From positions 1 through 5,304 of the forward strand of contig JALNZT010000079.1 of assembly GCA_023229135.1 (NCBI GenBank): DNA of 5,304 bases, given 5' to 3'. The number at the start of each line of letters is the position of its first letter. Position 1 is the first letter of the stretch. Source of the stretch: Bacteroidales bacterium (lineage in GTDB: Bacteria; Bacteroidota; Bacteroidia; Bacteroidales; F082). Below are positions 1-5,304 of the stretch, in pieces. Position numbers and translations under genes: made by a program. The notes beneath the pieces were generated by a model. It was given only the letters and a program-made list of their open reading frames with translations. It did not search any database and was not told where the DNA came from.

Positions 1-21
1 CGAGTCCGACCCAAGGTACCA
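1..21 (+). tRNA. 3' end of a tRNA gene, cut by the window edge (isotype uncertain, possibly Leu)
   Basis: The first 21 bases read as the tail of a tRNA. Bases 1-5 are the end of a T-loop (..CGAGT), 6-10 the 3' strand of the T stem (CCGAC), 11-17 the 3' acceptor strand (CCAAGGT), 18 an A discriminator, and 19-21 an encoded CCA. The 28-bp gap to the complete tRNA-Gly is typical of a co-transcribed tRNA cluster. The anticodon is outside the window. An A discriminator and a tail of this form suit tRNA-Leu, but that is recollection and weak. Confidence 0.8.
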
Positions 22-49
22 TTAATTGCTTTTTTATACTTCACAGGAC

Positions 50-124
50 GCGGGCGTAGCTCAGGGGTAGAGCATAACCTTGCCAAGGTTAGGGTCGAGG
101 GTTCGAATCCCTTCGCCCGCTCCA
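50..124 (+). tRNA. tRNA-Gly (anticodon GCC)
   Basis: A full cloverleaf can be folded by eye. The acceptor stem pairs 50-56 (GCGGGCG) with 114-120 (CGCCCGC) without mismatch. The D stem is GCTC (59-62) with GAGC (70-73). The anticodon stem is 75-79 with 87-91, and the loop TTGCCAA (80-86) places the anticodon GCC at 82-84. The T stem is 97-101 with 109-113 and includes one G-T pair, around the loop TTCGAAT. The discriminator is T121, as usual for bacterial tRNA-Gly, and CCA is encoded at 122-124. It reads GGC and GGT codons. It lies on the + strand, convergent with the adhesin gene, whose stop is 83 bp away. Confidence 0.98.
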
Positions 125-207
125 TAACTACTTTTCAAATAAACACTTATAACATTTTGGATTCAAACTATTCATATCTTTAATAAATAAACGTAAAAAT
201 TTATACA
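125..207. other. AT-rich convergent spacer between tRNA-Gly and the adhesin stop
   Basis: Eighty-three bases separate the tRNA from the adhesin stop codon on the opposite strand. I see no ORF and no GC-rich hairpin followed by a T-run in either direction. The best element is a weak AT dyad, GTAAAAATTTATAC at 193-206, with one mismatched pair and no loop. It is a poor candidate terminator for the adhesin transcript. Confidence 0.6.
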
Positions 208-3200
208 TTATATAACTGATTCTACTTTGACCATAACTGTAGGATCACTACTGTTTGTCCAAGTATAAAAAGTATGGCTTGCACCGTTAACTATTTCGGT
301 AACCGTGCCTGCACTTTGGCTCCAGCCCGCACCAGAAAAAGTGACATTGTCTTCAGTGTCTCCCAAAATATAAAGATCATTATCACTATCGGTCATATTG
401 ACAACATCACTATATGTGATGTTGGTCAAGTCATGGTTGTCACTTGTGCCGCCTGCGCCGAGATCAATTACTTCGATATTTTTCAAAACACTATCAGTAC
501 CGCTCCACACATCAAAATTAATAACAGTGCCATCCCCGCTCATTCTAAATGTGTCAAAACCGGCGCCGCCATCTACGCTGCCAAGATTTGTATCTCCGGC
601 AACTGCTACGTCAATAGTACGCAGATCACTGATCAATATATCATCACCGATATCACCGTAGAGATAATCATCTCCTGCATCACCGCTCAATATGTCGTCA
701 CCGTCTGAGCCTAATAAATTATCATCACCGTCTCCGCCCGTGATGATATCATTGCCTCCATCACCATACAACACATCATTGCCGCCAAGACCATTAATAA
801 TGTCGTTACCTTTCTCGCCAGCTAACATATCGGCACCTGATGTTCCATTTATTATTAAGTCTGCTGGCGGCAAAGTCGAATTCACATGGATATCGACCGT
901 ATTAGTACTGATATCTCCATCAAAGTCGGTAATAGAATAGTCAAAATGATCATCATATGCCACTACTACAATAGCTGGAGTAGTATAATAATATGTACCA
1001 TCATCCATGTCAAGTTCTATAGTTGAACCGCTGGCAGTAGTTTGAGTCAGTACATGCGTTATTGCATCAAAAGTGTAGCCAGAACCGGTTGTAGTCAAAG
1101 CCCCGACTCCATCATAGGCATAAGAAATGCCATCAAAAGTAATATTTGAGATATATCCTCCATCGGCACCAAAATTATGTATGTCAGATGTGTTGCCAGA
1201 TAGATCGCTGATATAAGGCGGTGGTGTTATAGTAGCCGAAATAGTAGACATTAGTGCGGAGAGATCAGTCACTATCATAGCATCCATCTCGGTATTATTG
1301 ATGCCATCATAAGCGATAGGATTAAGATCTGTATCTTCAACCCCCGTACCAAGCCCAATAGCATACGATTTGATATGATTGGCAGTTAAGAAATCAGTCC
1401 ATGCTGTCACTTCATCACCAACGATTCCTGTGCTCTCATCGCCTTCAGTAGGCGTACCGTCAGAAAAGAAATATGATATATTTTGTGCATCAGGGATTTT
1501 CCCTGGATTATCAAAACCATCTATTGCTCCTGCTAGAGCAGCATCATAATCAGTCATATTATCTACGACCAAACCAAGCACAATTGCTTTTGCCTCATCT
1601 ATGGTCATCCAAGTTGTTCCATGGACTGTTGCTTCACCGCTAAAAGTAACAATTTGCACCATGACATCGCCCAATGCATCATATTGCGAGATCATATCCA
1701 AAATGGCTATCTGTTGCAGTTCTAAGCGAGTCAATCCAGCAACTCCGGATGGCAGACTCATGCTATATGATAGATCAACAATAATCAACAAATTAGTATC
1801 CACAGGTGGTACATTGGTCGTGATGAGATGTAGCGGTGCATTTGGAACATCATCTACTATTCCTACTTTGATAACACCGGTTGCGACATCTCCATCTATA
1901 TCTGTGGCACTCAAACTAATATTTTGTGTCGTCGTATTGGTTCCATCGTTCGCATGAGGAGTAGTTGTATCCGGGGATGTCAGTGTGTAGCTATAGCTCA
2001 CGATGCCGGTGCCACTATCATACCCAGTGATAGTCAGCTCGCCGTTTGTAACACTAATGGGAGCTATGGGAGTTGTGCTTAGATTTTCCAATTGCGAAAC
2101 AGTCACATCATTGCCATCAATAGTGATCTTCGCCAATCCATCTGATGCGGTCACTGTAAAAGTACCGGTTGTGGTCTCTGTTGGTAATGCTGAATCAGAA
2201 CCGACCATCGCTAGAGCCTTTTCGTAGACAGTGATATCTCCACCATCAATGCCATTTTCATCAGTGACTATAATGGTAACATCGTCATCCACCGGAGCAA
2301 CATCCATGGTTACTGTAGCAGTTGAAGTATCACCGTCAGCATCTGTGATGGTATAAGTGAAGCTATCGGTTCCGTTGTAATTGGCATTTGGAGTATAAGT
2401 AAATGTTCCATCGCTATTAACAGTAACGATACCGTTAGCAGGATCGGTCGCTTTTGACCAAACATTTCCGCCGTCACCGCTTGGAGTATCATTTGCTGCA
2501 AGGTTGCCGTTGTATGGAGTATCTTCGGTTGCATTGAAACTATCATCAACGGCCAATGGGAAATCATCCACCGGAGCAACATCCATGGTTACTGTAGCAG
2601 TTGAAGTATCACCGTCAGCATCTGTGATGGTATAAGTGAAGCTATCGGTTCCGTTGTAATTGGCATTTGGAGTATAAGTAAATGTTCCATCGCTATTAAC
2701 AGTAACGATACCGTTAGCAGGATCGGTCGCTTTTGACCAAACATTTCCGCCGTCACCGCTTGGAGTATCATTTGCTGCAAGGTTGCCGTTGTATGGAGTA
2801 TCTTCGGTTGCATTGAAACTATCATCAACGGCCAATGGGAAATCATCCACCGGAGCAACATCCATGGTTACTGTAGCAGTATCTGTTCCACCATTACCGT
2901 CGCTGATAGTATAGGTGAATGTATCAGTTCCATTCCAGTTAGCCTCTGGTGTATAGACCGGGTTGCCTGTAACCGGGTCAATCGTTACGGTTCCATGAGA
3001 ACCTTGTGTTACACCGGTTATTGTAAGTAGATCACCGTCATCGATATCGCTATCGTTAACCAGTACATCAATAGTTACAGGAGTATCTTCATCAGTAATA
3101 GCTAAATCATCTACCGCAACTGGGGCGTCATTTTTGCCATGAATGTCGATTTCAAGCATAGCAGAGTCCGTCCCACCGTTACCGTCGCTGATGGTATAGG

Positions 3201-4017
3201 TAAATATTTCTGTTACGATTTCGTTTGCTGCTAAGCTTTGTGTGCTGAGGCTTTCATTATCAATTATATATGTATAGGTGCCATCAGCAGCAATAATTAA
3301 ATACCCATATGTACCTTTCAACTTGCTTATTCCATCAACGGTTCCGGAAGTACCGCTTTCGGTCTCAGATCCTAGACGGATCGCAGTTACAGTAAGCGTA
3401 TCTCCGTCCGGATCACTGTCTACGCCCAATCCATCATCATCTGTAATCACATTTCCTGTTTCACTGGGTGGATAGATATCTTCGTAAATTGAAGTTAAAA
3501 AATTATTAGTCGCTTGAGGATCATGATTTTCGCTGTCGTCGCCACTGCCGCCACCGCTACCGATAAAACCAAGTGGTGCAAGCGCAAGCAACCAAATAGG
3601 GTTAAAGCCGCTTTCTGTTCCCAAACTTTGATAACTAAACATTCCATCCGGCATGCTGTCTACCAACAAAGATGGATCAGCCTCTTGAGGAAGATATGGG
3701 TAATATTTTCCATCTTCTGCCAAACCTATGAGTTCGACATTTGATTCAGTATAATAATTCTCAATAACAATATCTGCTTCGGCATCTATGTTTTTTTCTC
3801 CATCATCGTCGAGATTGATCTCCAGGTTGTCGCCCTTACGTTTTACAAGAACTTGATCGGGTGCGAATTTAATTCCATTATCTCTGAGTTCATATTTCAC
3901 GCCTTTTGTCGCTTTAAGAATAAGCGGATTCCCTGATCTTCCTGCCCCGGTTGAAACAGTGTGTTGCGTGTCAACTTTATTTTTTGCATGTACCAAAATT
4001 TGAACTGTTATTTGCAT
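208..4017 (-). CDS. BapA-type, type I secreted RTX adhesin with VWA domain
   Basis: A 1269-residue surface or secreted adhesin, probably exported by a type I (ABC/MFP/TolC) system for attachment or biofilm formation. Domains: BapA-prefix-like N-terminus (1-160) with hydrophobic segment 138-153 and Gly-rich linker; VCBS/cadherin-like domain (about 167-304) and another ending in APVDDFPLAVDD (305-399); two identical repeats (400-492, 493-578); T1SS-143-like domain (579-726, ending DGDVAT..VDDVP); von Willebrand A domain (about 740-930) with MIDAS D748-x-S-x-S, T822 and D853; a further beta domain (934-1048); eight RTX nonapeptides (1057-1128); and a C-terminal secretion domain with GGAGFDTFRMSGDG and IEVIDLG motifs. 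There is no cysteine and no Sec signal, as is usual for this class. The ATG at 4017 is preferred over the in-frame TTG at 4023, because AAAAGGG lies 6 bases before the ATG but touches the TTG. The family is secure; the ligand is unknown. Confidence 0.95.
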   Translation of the reverse strand: MQITVQILVHAKNKVDTQHTVSTGAGRSGNPLILKATKGVKYELRDNGIKFAPDQVLVKRKGDNLEINLDDDGEKNIDAEADIVIENYYTESNVELIGLAEDGKYYPYLPQEADPSLLVDSMPDGMFSYQSLGTESGFNPIWLLALAPLGFIGSGGGSGDDSENHDPQATNNFLTSIYEDIYPPSETGNVITDDDGLGVDSDPDGDTLTVTAIRLGSETESGTSGTVDGISKLKGTYGYLIIAADGTYTYIIDNESLSTQSLAANEIVTEIFTYTISDGNGGTDSAMLEIDIHGKNDAPVAVDDLAITDEDTPVTIDVLVNDSDIDDGDLLTITGVTQGSHGTVTIDPVTGNPVYTPEANWNGTDTFTYTISDGNGGTDTATVTMDVAPVDDFPLAVDDSFNATEDTPYNGNLAANDTPSGDGGNVWSKATDPANGIVTVNSDGTFTYTPNANYNGTDSFTYTITDADGDTSTATVTMDVAPVDDFPLAVDDSFNATEDTPYNGNLAANDTPSGDGGNVWSKATDPANGIVTVNSDGTFTYTPNANYNGTDSFTYTITDADGDTSTATVTMDVAPVDDDVTIIVTDENGIDGGDITVYEKALAMVGSDSALPTETTTGTFTVTASDGLAKITIDGNDVTVSQLENLSTTPIAPISVTNGELTITGYDSGTGIVSYSYTLTSPDTTTPHANDGTNTTTQNISLSATDIDGDVATGVIKVGIVDDVPNAPLHLITTNVPPVDTNLLIIVDLSYSMSLPSGVAGLTRLELQQIAILDMISQYDALGDVMVQIVTFSGEATVHGTTWMTIDEAKAIVLGLVVDNMTDYDAALAGAIDGFDNPGKIPDAQNISYFFSDGTPTEGDESTGIVGDEVTAWTDFLTANHIKSYAIGLGTGVEDTDLNPIAYDGINNTEMDAMIVTDLSALMSTISATITPPPYISDLSGNTSDIHNFGADGGYISNITFDGISYAYDGVGALTTTGSGYTFDAITHVLTQTTASGSTIELDMDDGTYYYTTPAIVVVAYDDHFDYSITDFDGDISTNTVDIHVNSTLPPADLIINGTSGADMLAGEKGNDIINGLGGNDVLYGDGGNDIITGGDGDDNLLGSDGDDILSGDAGDDYLYGDIGDDILISDLRTIDVAVAGDTNLGSVDGGAGFDTFRMSGDGTVINFDVWSGTDSVLKNIEVIDLGAGGTSDNHDLTNITYSDVVNMTDSDNDLYILGDTEDNVTFSGAGWSQSAGTVTEIVNGASHTFYTWTNSSDPTVMVKVESVI
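634..849 (-). repeat. RTX nonapeptide array (8 x 27 bp) within the adhesin
   Basis: Eight consecutive nine-residue units lie at residues 1057-1128 without interruption. They include NGLGGNDVL, YGDGGNDII, SGDAGDDYL and YGDIGDDIL, and the first two are degenerate (NGTSGADML, AGEKGNDII). They match the GGxGxDxUx consensus that binds calcium in a parallel beta-roll once the protein reaches calcium-rich surroundings. In RTX proteins this array precedes the C-terminal secretion signal, and the position here fits. DNA units are similar but not identical, so this array is older than the 279-bp duplication. Confidence 0.95.
2285..2880 (-). repeat. Perfect 279-bp tandem duplication in the adhesin gene (2.1 copies)
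   Basis: The sequence from 2285 matches itself at an offset of 279 bases without a single difference through 2601/2880. Copies start at 2285, 2564 and 2843; the last is only 38 bp before it diverges. In protein terms this is a 93-residue cadherin-like repeat beginning SFNATEDTPYNG and ending APVDDFPLAVDD, present twice (residues 400-492 and 493-578, the second losing its last residues). The period is a whole number of codons, so copy number can change without breaking the frame. Identity at synonymous sites indicates a very recent duplication or ongoing homogenisation. Confidence 0.97.
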
Positions 4018-4023
4018 GATCAA

Positions 4024-4030
4024 CCCTTTT
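4024..4030 (-). promoter_or_regulatory. Ribosome binding site of the adhesin, overlapping the upstream stop codon
   Basis: On the - strand, AAAAGGG runs from 4030 to 4024, followed by six bases and the ATG at 4017. Its first base is the last base of the preceding gene's TAA (4032-4030). This decides the start at 4017 rather than the TTG at 4023 and suggests that translation of the two genes is coupled. Confidence 0.8.
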
Positions 4031-4530
4031 TAGTTTGTTTTATTGCCATCTGAAGATGTACAATTTGGTATATAACGATTGATAATATGGGATTTCGTAT
4101 CTATCTTGGATAATGCATCTAGCGCCGTTTTCTCATCAACAGGTGTCATAGCATAATAACGATCGCTAGTTTCATCTATTTTGTAATAAATATTTTTAAT
4201 ATTTTCATCGTTAAATGATGCATCGTAATAGCGAGTAGGCTTAACTATTTTGCCTCTATCTGCTACGCCTGCACGAACTTTTTCTTTGCAAACAAGCGCT
4301 TCAGTATAATGCTTGGGTGGGAGTGAACCGACTACACGGTCTTGGATCTTTATTGTGGCGACATGTTTTGTATCGCCTTTGTCGGCATAAAAAATCAGTC
4401 GCACCTTATCTGGTGAAATGGCTTGTTCTTTTTTATGAACTTCTTTTGGAAACGTAAGTGTTTTACTGTAACTCAACACCGACAGCATCATTACCGCAAG
4501 CAGTGCTTGCAAGACATTATTTGTTTTCAT
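4030..4530 (-). CDS. Exported 166-residue protein, probable adhesin partner (stand-alone OmpA-associated N-domain-like)
   Basis: Residues 1-22 form a signal peptide: MKTNN, a hydrophobic core to about residue 19, then SYS-K as the likely cleavage point. There is no lipobox. The mature part is a small mixed domain with VRLIFYAD (43-50), IKIQDRVVGSLPPKHY (60-75), C81, a YY-rich middle, PVDEKTALDAL (130-140) and SHIINRYIPNC (148-157). The two mature cysteines, C81 and C157, could form a periplasmic disulfide. From memory, this motif order resembles the N-terminal domain of OmpA-family proteins encoded beside LapA/BapA-type adhesins, and loosely DUF2846, but no peptidoglycan-binding OmpA domain follows. 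It ends 12 bp before the adhesin ATG, so it is probably the first gene of the operon. The ATG at 4530 is chosen over one at 4575 because only it has a Shine-Dalgarno sequence and starts a clean signal peptide. Existence of the gene is secure; its role is inferred. Confidence 0.85.
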   Translation of the reverse strand: MKTNNVLQALLAVMMLSVLSYSKTLTFPKEVHKKEQAISPDKVRLIFYADKGDTKHVATIKIQDRVVGSLPPKHYTEALVCKEKVRAGVADRGKIVKPTRYYDASFNDENIKNIYYKIDETSDRYYAMTPVDEKTALDALSKIDTKSHIINRYIPNCTSSDGNKTN

Positions 4531-4536
4531 GTGTAG

Positions 4537-4543
4537 CTCCTTA
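4537..4543 (-). promoter_or_regulatory. Strong ribosome binding site that fixes the start at 4530
   Basis: TAAGGAG on the - strand (4543 to 4537) lies six bases before the ATG at 4530, near-ideal complementarity and spacing. The longer in-frame ATG at 4575 is preceded by GACAAAA with no Shine-Dalgarno match. Starting there would put 15 charged or polar residues in front of the signal peptide. Confidence 0.85.
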
Positions 4544-4587
4544 TAGCTTAATACACGTACATTAAAAAACCTCATTTTTGTCAGATG

Positions 4588-4608
4588 TGAAAATGTATAT
4601 CACTTTCA
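4588..4608. promoter_or_regulatory. 21-bp dyad overlapping the P1 -10 box, candidate operator
   Basis: The arms are TGAAAATG (4588-4595) and CACTTTCA (4601-4608) around the spacer TATAT. The reverse complement of the right arm is TGAAAGTG, so seven of eight arm positions match. The dyad covers the -10 and the downstream part of the P1 spacer, where a bound repressor would block polymerase. A related, more compact element with the same TGAAAAT and CACTTT words is at about 4702-4715. The cognate regulator is unknown. Confidence 0.45.
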
Positions 4609-4623
4609 TTTATTAATTGTCAA
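4594..4623 (-). promoter_or_regulatory. Probable sigma-70 promoter (P1) of the partner-adhesin operon
   Basis: On the - strand there is a perfect -35 TTGACA (4623-4618), an 18-bp spacer, and a -10 TATACA (4599-4594) preceded by TGa, the extended -10 motif. The DNA upstream of the -35 is a run of A/T tracts that could act as an UP element. Transcription should start near 4587, giving a leader of about 57 bases. The -10 is only 4 of 6 to consensus, which suits a regulated promoter. Confidence 0.65.
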
Positions 4624-4681
4624 GATATTTTATTTATTTTATTTATTTATAATTTAATATAAAATTAATTATTAATGATTA

Positions 4682-4709
4682 ATTATAATACAAAGTGTCA
4701 TTAAAAGTG
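4682..4709 (-). promoter_or_regulatory. Possible second promoter (P2) with AAAGTG direct repeats
   Basis: A perfect TATAAT lies on the - strand at 4687-4682. There is no good -35 at 17 bp, which is common in Campylobacterota. Instead, two AAAGTG words on the + strand (4692-4697 and 4704-4709), 12 bp apart, occupy the upstream region. Direct repeats spaced by about one helical turn near a -35 are a layout used by OmpR-class response regulators. TATAAT is expected by chance in such AT-rich DNA, so this is a weak call. Confidence 0.25.
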
Positions 4710-4751
4710 ATTTTCATACTATTGTATAAGCGAAAAATAATCACCAATTTA

Positions 4752-4801
4752 TGCCAAGAAAGGTGCTTTATCGCAAAACACCTGTGCAAGTTTTTATGGC
4801 A
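4752..4801 (-). terminator. Nested hairpin, possible terminator of the histidine kinase transcript
   Basis: The inner arms AGGTG (4761-4765) and CACCT (4779-4783) extend inward, past one mismatch, by TTT/AAA around the loop ATCGC. The outer arms TGCCA (4752-4756) and TGGCA (4797-4801) enclose it. It lies 61 bp past the kinase stop. In the - direction the inner hairpin is followed by TTCTTGG, a poor U-run, so it is at best a weak intrinsic terminator. It could instead be a protein site or part of a small RNA. Confidence 0.3.
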
Positions 4802-4862
4802 AAATAAGATTAGAACATTTGATTTAAGAAGTTAAATTAGTAGATTTATTTAGAGCATTATT

Positions 4863-5304
4863 CTAAACCGCAAACGAAAACACAGAGCCTTTCCCTTCTT
4901 CGCTTTTTATCTCCAAGTGCGTATGGTGCATTGAAAGTATCTGCTTGACAATAGCAAGGCCAAGCCCCATAGAATTATCCCAGCTGTGTTCGCCCGAACG
5001 ATAAAACTTTTTAGTCACCTTTTCTATATCCTGAGCAGAAATTCCAACACCTTTGTCTATTACTTCTATAGTGTTTTGCCCTATGGCTACTTTTACATCG
5101 TCTTTAGAGTATTTGAGTGCATTTTCCATCAGATTTTTCAAAACTATCTCCAATAAAGTCCTATCTGCATTAACCGTTCTATGCTCGCCCTCTATAACTA
5201 TGGTACGATTTGAATACTTCTCAAGCAAAGATTGTCTGCATTCGCTTGCCAAAGCAAACAGATCAAATGTGCTTAGATGCAAAGATGCCTCCCCGCTTTC
5301 AAAT
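4863..5304 (-). CDS. Sensor histidine kinase, C-terminal ATPase half (5' end outside window)
   Basis: The reading frame is open to the window edge, and 146 C-terminal residues are visible before a TAG. They form a HATPase_c domain with the N box NLMENALKYS (visible residues 56-65), the G1 box DKGVGI (83-88), an F box around KKFYRSG, and the G2 box GLGLAIV (113-119), all intact. The sensor part, the HAMP domain if any, and the phosphorylated histidine lie beyond the edge. The TTG at 5282 is not a believable start, because the frame continues upstream (FESGEASLHLS) and the domain would be incomplete. The style matches Campylobacterota kinases paired with OmpR-class regulators. It lies upstream of the adhesin operon on the same strand, 332 bp away, and may control it; that link is inferred. 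Confidence 0.93.
   Translation of the reverse strand, partial: FESGEASLHLSTFDLFALASECRQSLLEKYSNRTIVIEGEHRTVNADRTLLEIVLKNLMENALKYSKDDVKVAIGQNTIEVIDKGVGISAQDIEKVTKKFYRSGEHSWDNSMGLGLAIVKQILSMHHTHLEIKSEEGKGSVFSFAV

Larger units (their letters stand above)
4531..4862. other. 332-bp AT-rich regulatory spacer between histidine kinase and adhesin operon
   Basis: No convincing gene lies here. From the operon side it contains the leader with the ribosome binding site; an imperfect leader palindrome (4548-4565, 14 of 18 positions symmetric); promoter P1 with its dyad (4588-4623); a nearly pure A/T stretch (4624-4690) with TATTT-like runs; the AAAGTG repeats and possible P2 (4682-4709); and a GC-richer hairpin island (4752-4801). 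The last 60 bases before the kinase stop are again AT-rich and featureless. The composition contrasts sharply with the adhesin gene. Confidence 0.7.

Noticed and set aside
50..124. tRNA-Gly 3' end as an attachment site of a genomic island carrying the adhesin.
   Set aside because: I see no integrase and no second copy of the tRNA 3' end in the window, and the adhesin gene converges on the tRNA with an ordinary spacer.
2285..2880. CRISPR or mobile-element reading of the long direct repeats.
   Set aside because: The repeats are 279 bp, adjacent, in frame and coding for a beta domain; there are no spacers, terminal inverted repeats or transposase.
274..3744. Open frames on the + strand across the adhesin, and - strand frames at 2310-2582 and 2589-2861.
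   Set aside because: These are out-of-frame shadows of the adhesin; they have no family features, and the two 90-residue copies merely reflect the 279-bp repeat.
4018..4023. In-frame TTG start for the adhesin at 4023, two codons upstream of the ATG.
   Set aside because: The ribosome binding site AAAAGGG directly abuts the TTG, while the ATG at 4017 has the correct six-base spacing.
4531..4575. N-terminal extension of the small exported protein from an ATG at 4575.
   Set aside because: It has no ribosome binding site and would bury the signal peptide behind 15 residues; the ATG at 4530 has TAAGGAG at six bases.
4586..4604. CRP-like TGTGA...TCACT in the P1 region.
   Set aside because: The half-sites are nine bases apart rather than the six needed for a CRP site, and the better-matched symmetry is the TGAAA dyad.

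Overview
The window looks like chromosomal DNA from a Campylobacterota (epsilonproteobacterial) organism, perhaps a free-living relative of Sulfurimonas or Sulfuricurvum. This is inferred from the style of the partial sensor kinase (KKFYR, W-D-N-S-x-GLGL, EEGKGSVFSF), the very AT-rich spacer and the compact tRNA cluster. Genus cannot be fixed from the sequence.

Layout, left to right. Two tRNA genes lie on the + strand: the 3' tail of one cut by the window edge (1-21) and a complete tRNA-Gly(GCC) with encoded CCA (50-124). Everything else is on the - strand and converges on the tRNAs. In transcription order it is: the C-terminal ATPase half of a sensor histidine kinase (4863-5304, 5' end outside the window); a 332-bp AT-rich spacer (4531-4862) with a good promoter, an overlapping dyad and a GC-richer hairpin island; a 166-residue exported protein (4030-4530); and, 12 bp further on, a 1269-residue adhesin (208-4017).

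The adhesin has the full plan of a type I secreted biofilm/RTX protein: a BapA-type prefix with a hydrophobic segment and Gly-rich linker, VCBS/cadherin-like beta domains, two identical 93-residue repeats, a T1SS-143-like domain, a von Willebrand A domain with an intact MIDAS, eight consecutive RTX nonapeptides and a C-terminal secretion domain. It has no cysteine. No transporter, membrane-fusion or TolC-like gene is present, so the export machinery must lie elsewhere.

The small exported protein and the adhesin share one strand, and the adhesin's ribosome binding site overlaps the small gene's stop codon, so they almost certainly form an operon with coupled translation. I think the small protein is a stand-alone version of the N-terminal domain of OmpA-family proteins found beside such adhesins. 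The sensor kinase just upstream is a plausible regulator, and the promoter carries candidate operator repeats, but that link is inferred. The main points to follow up are the stand-alone partner protein, the perfect 279-bp tandem duplication, the apparent lack of a LapG-type cleavage site, and the promoter dyad.
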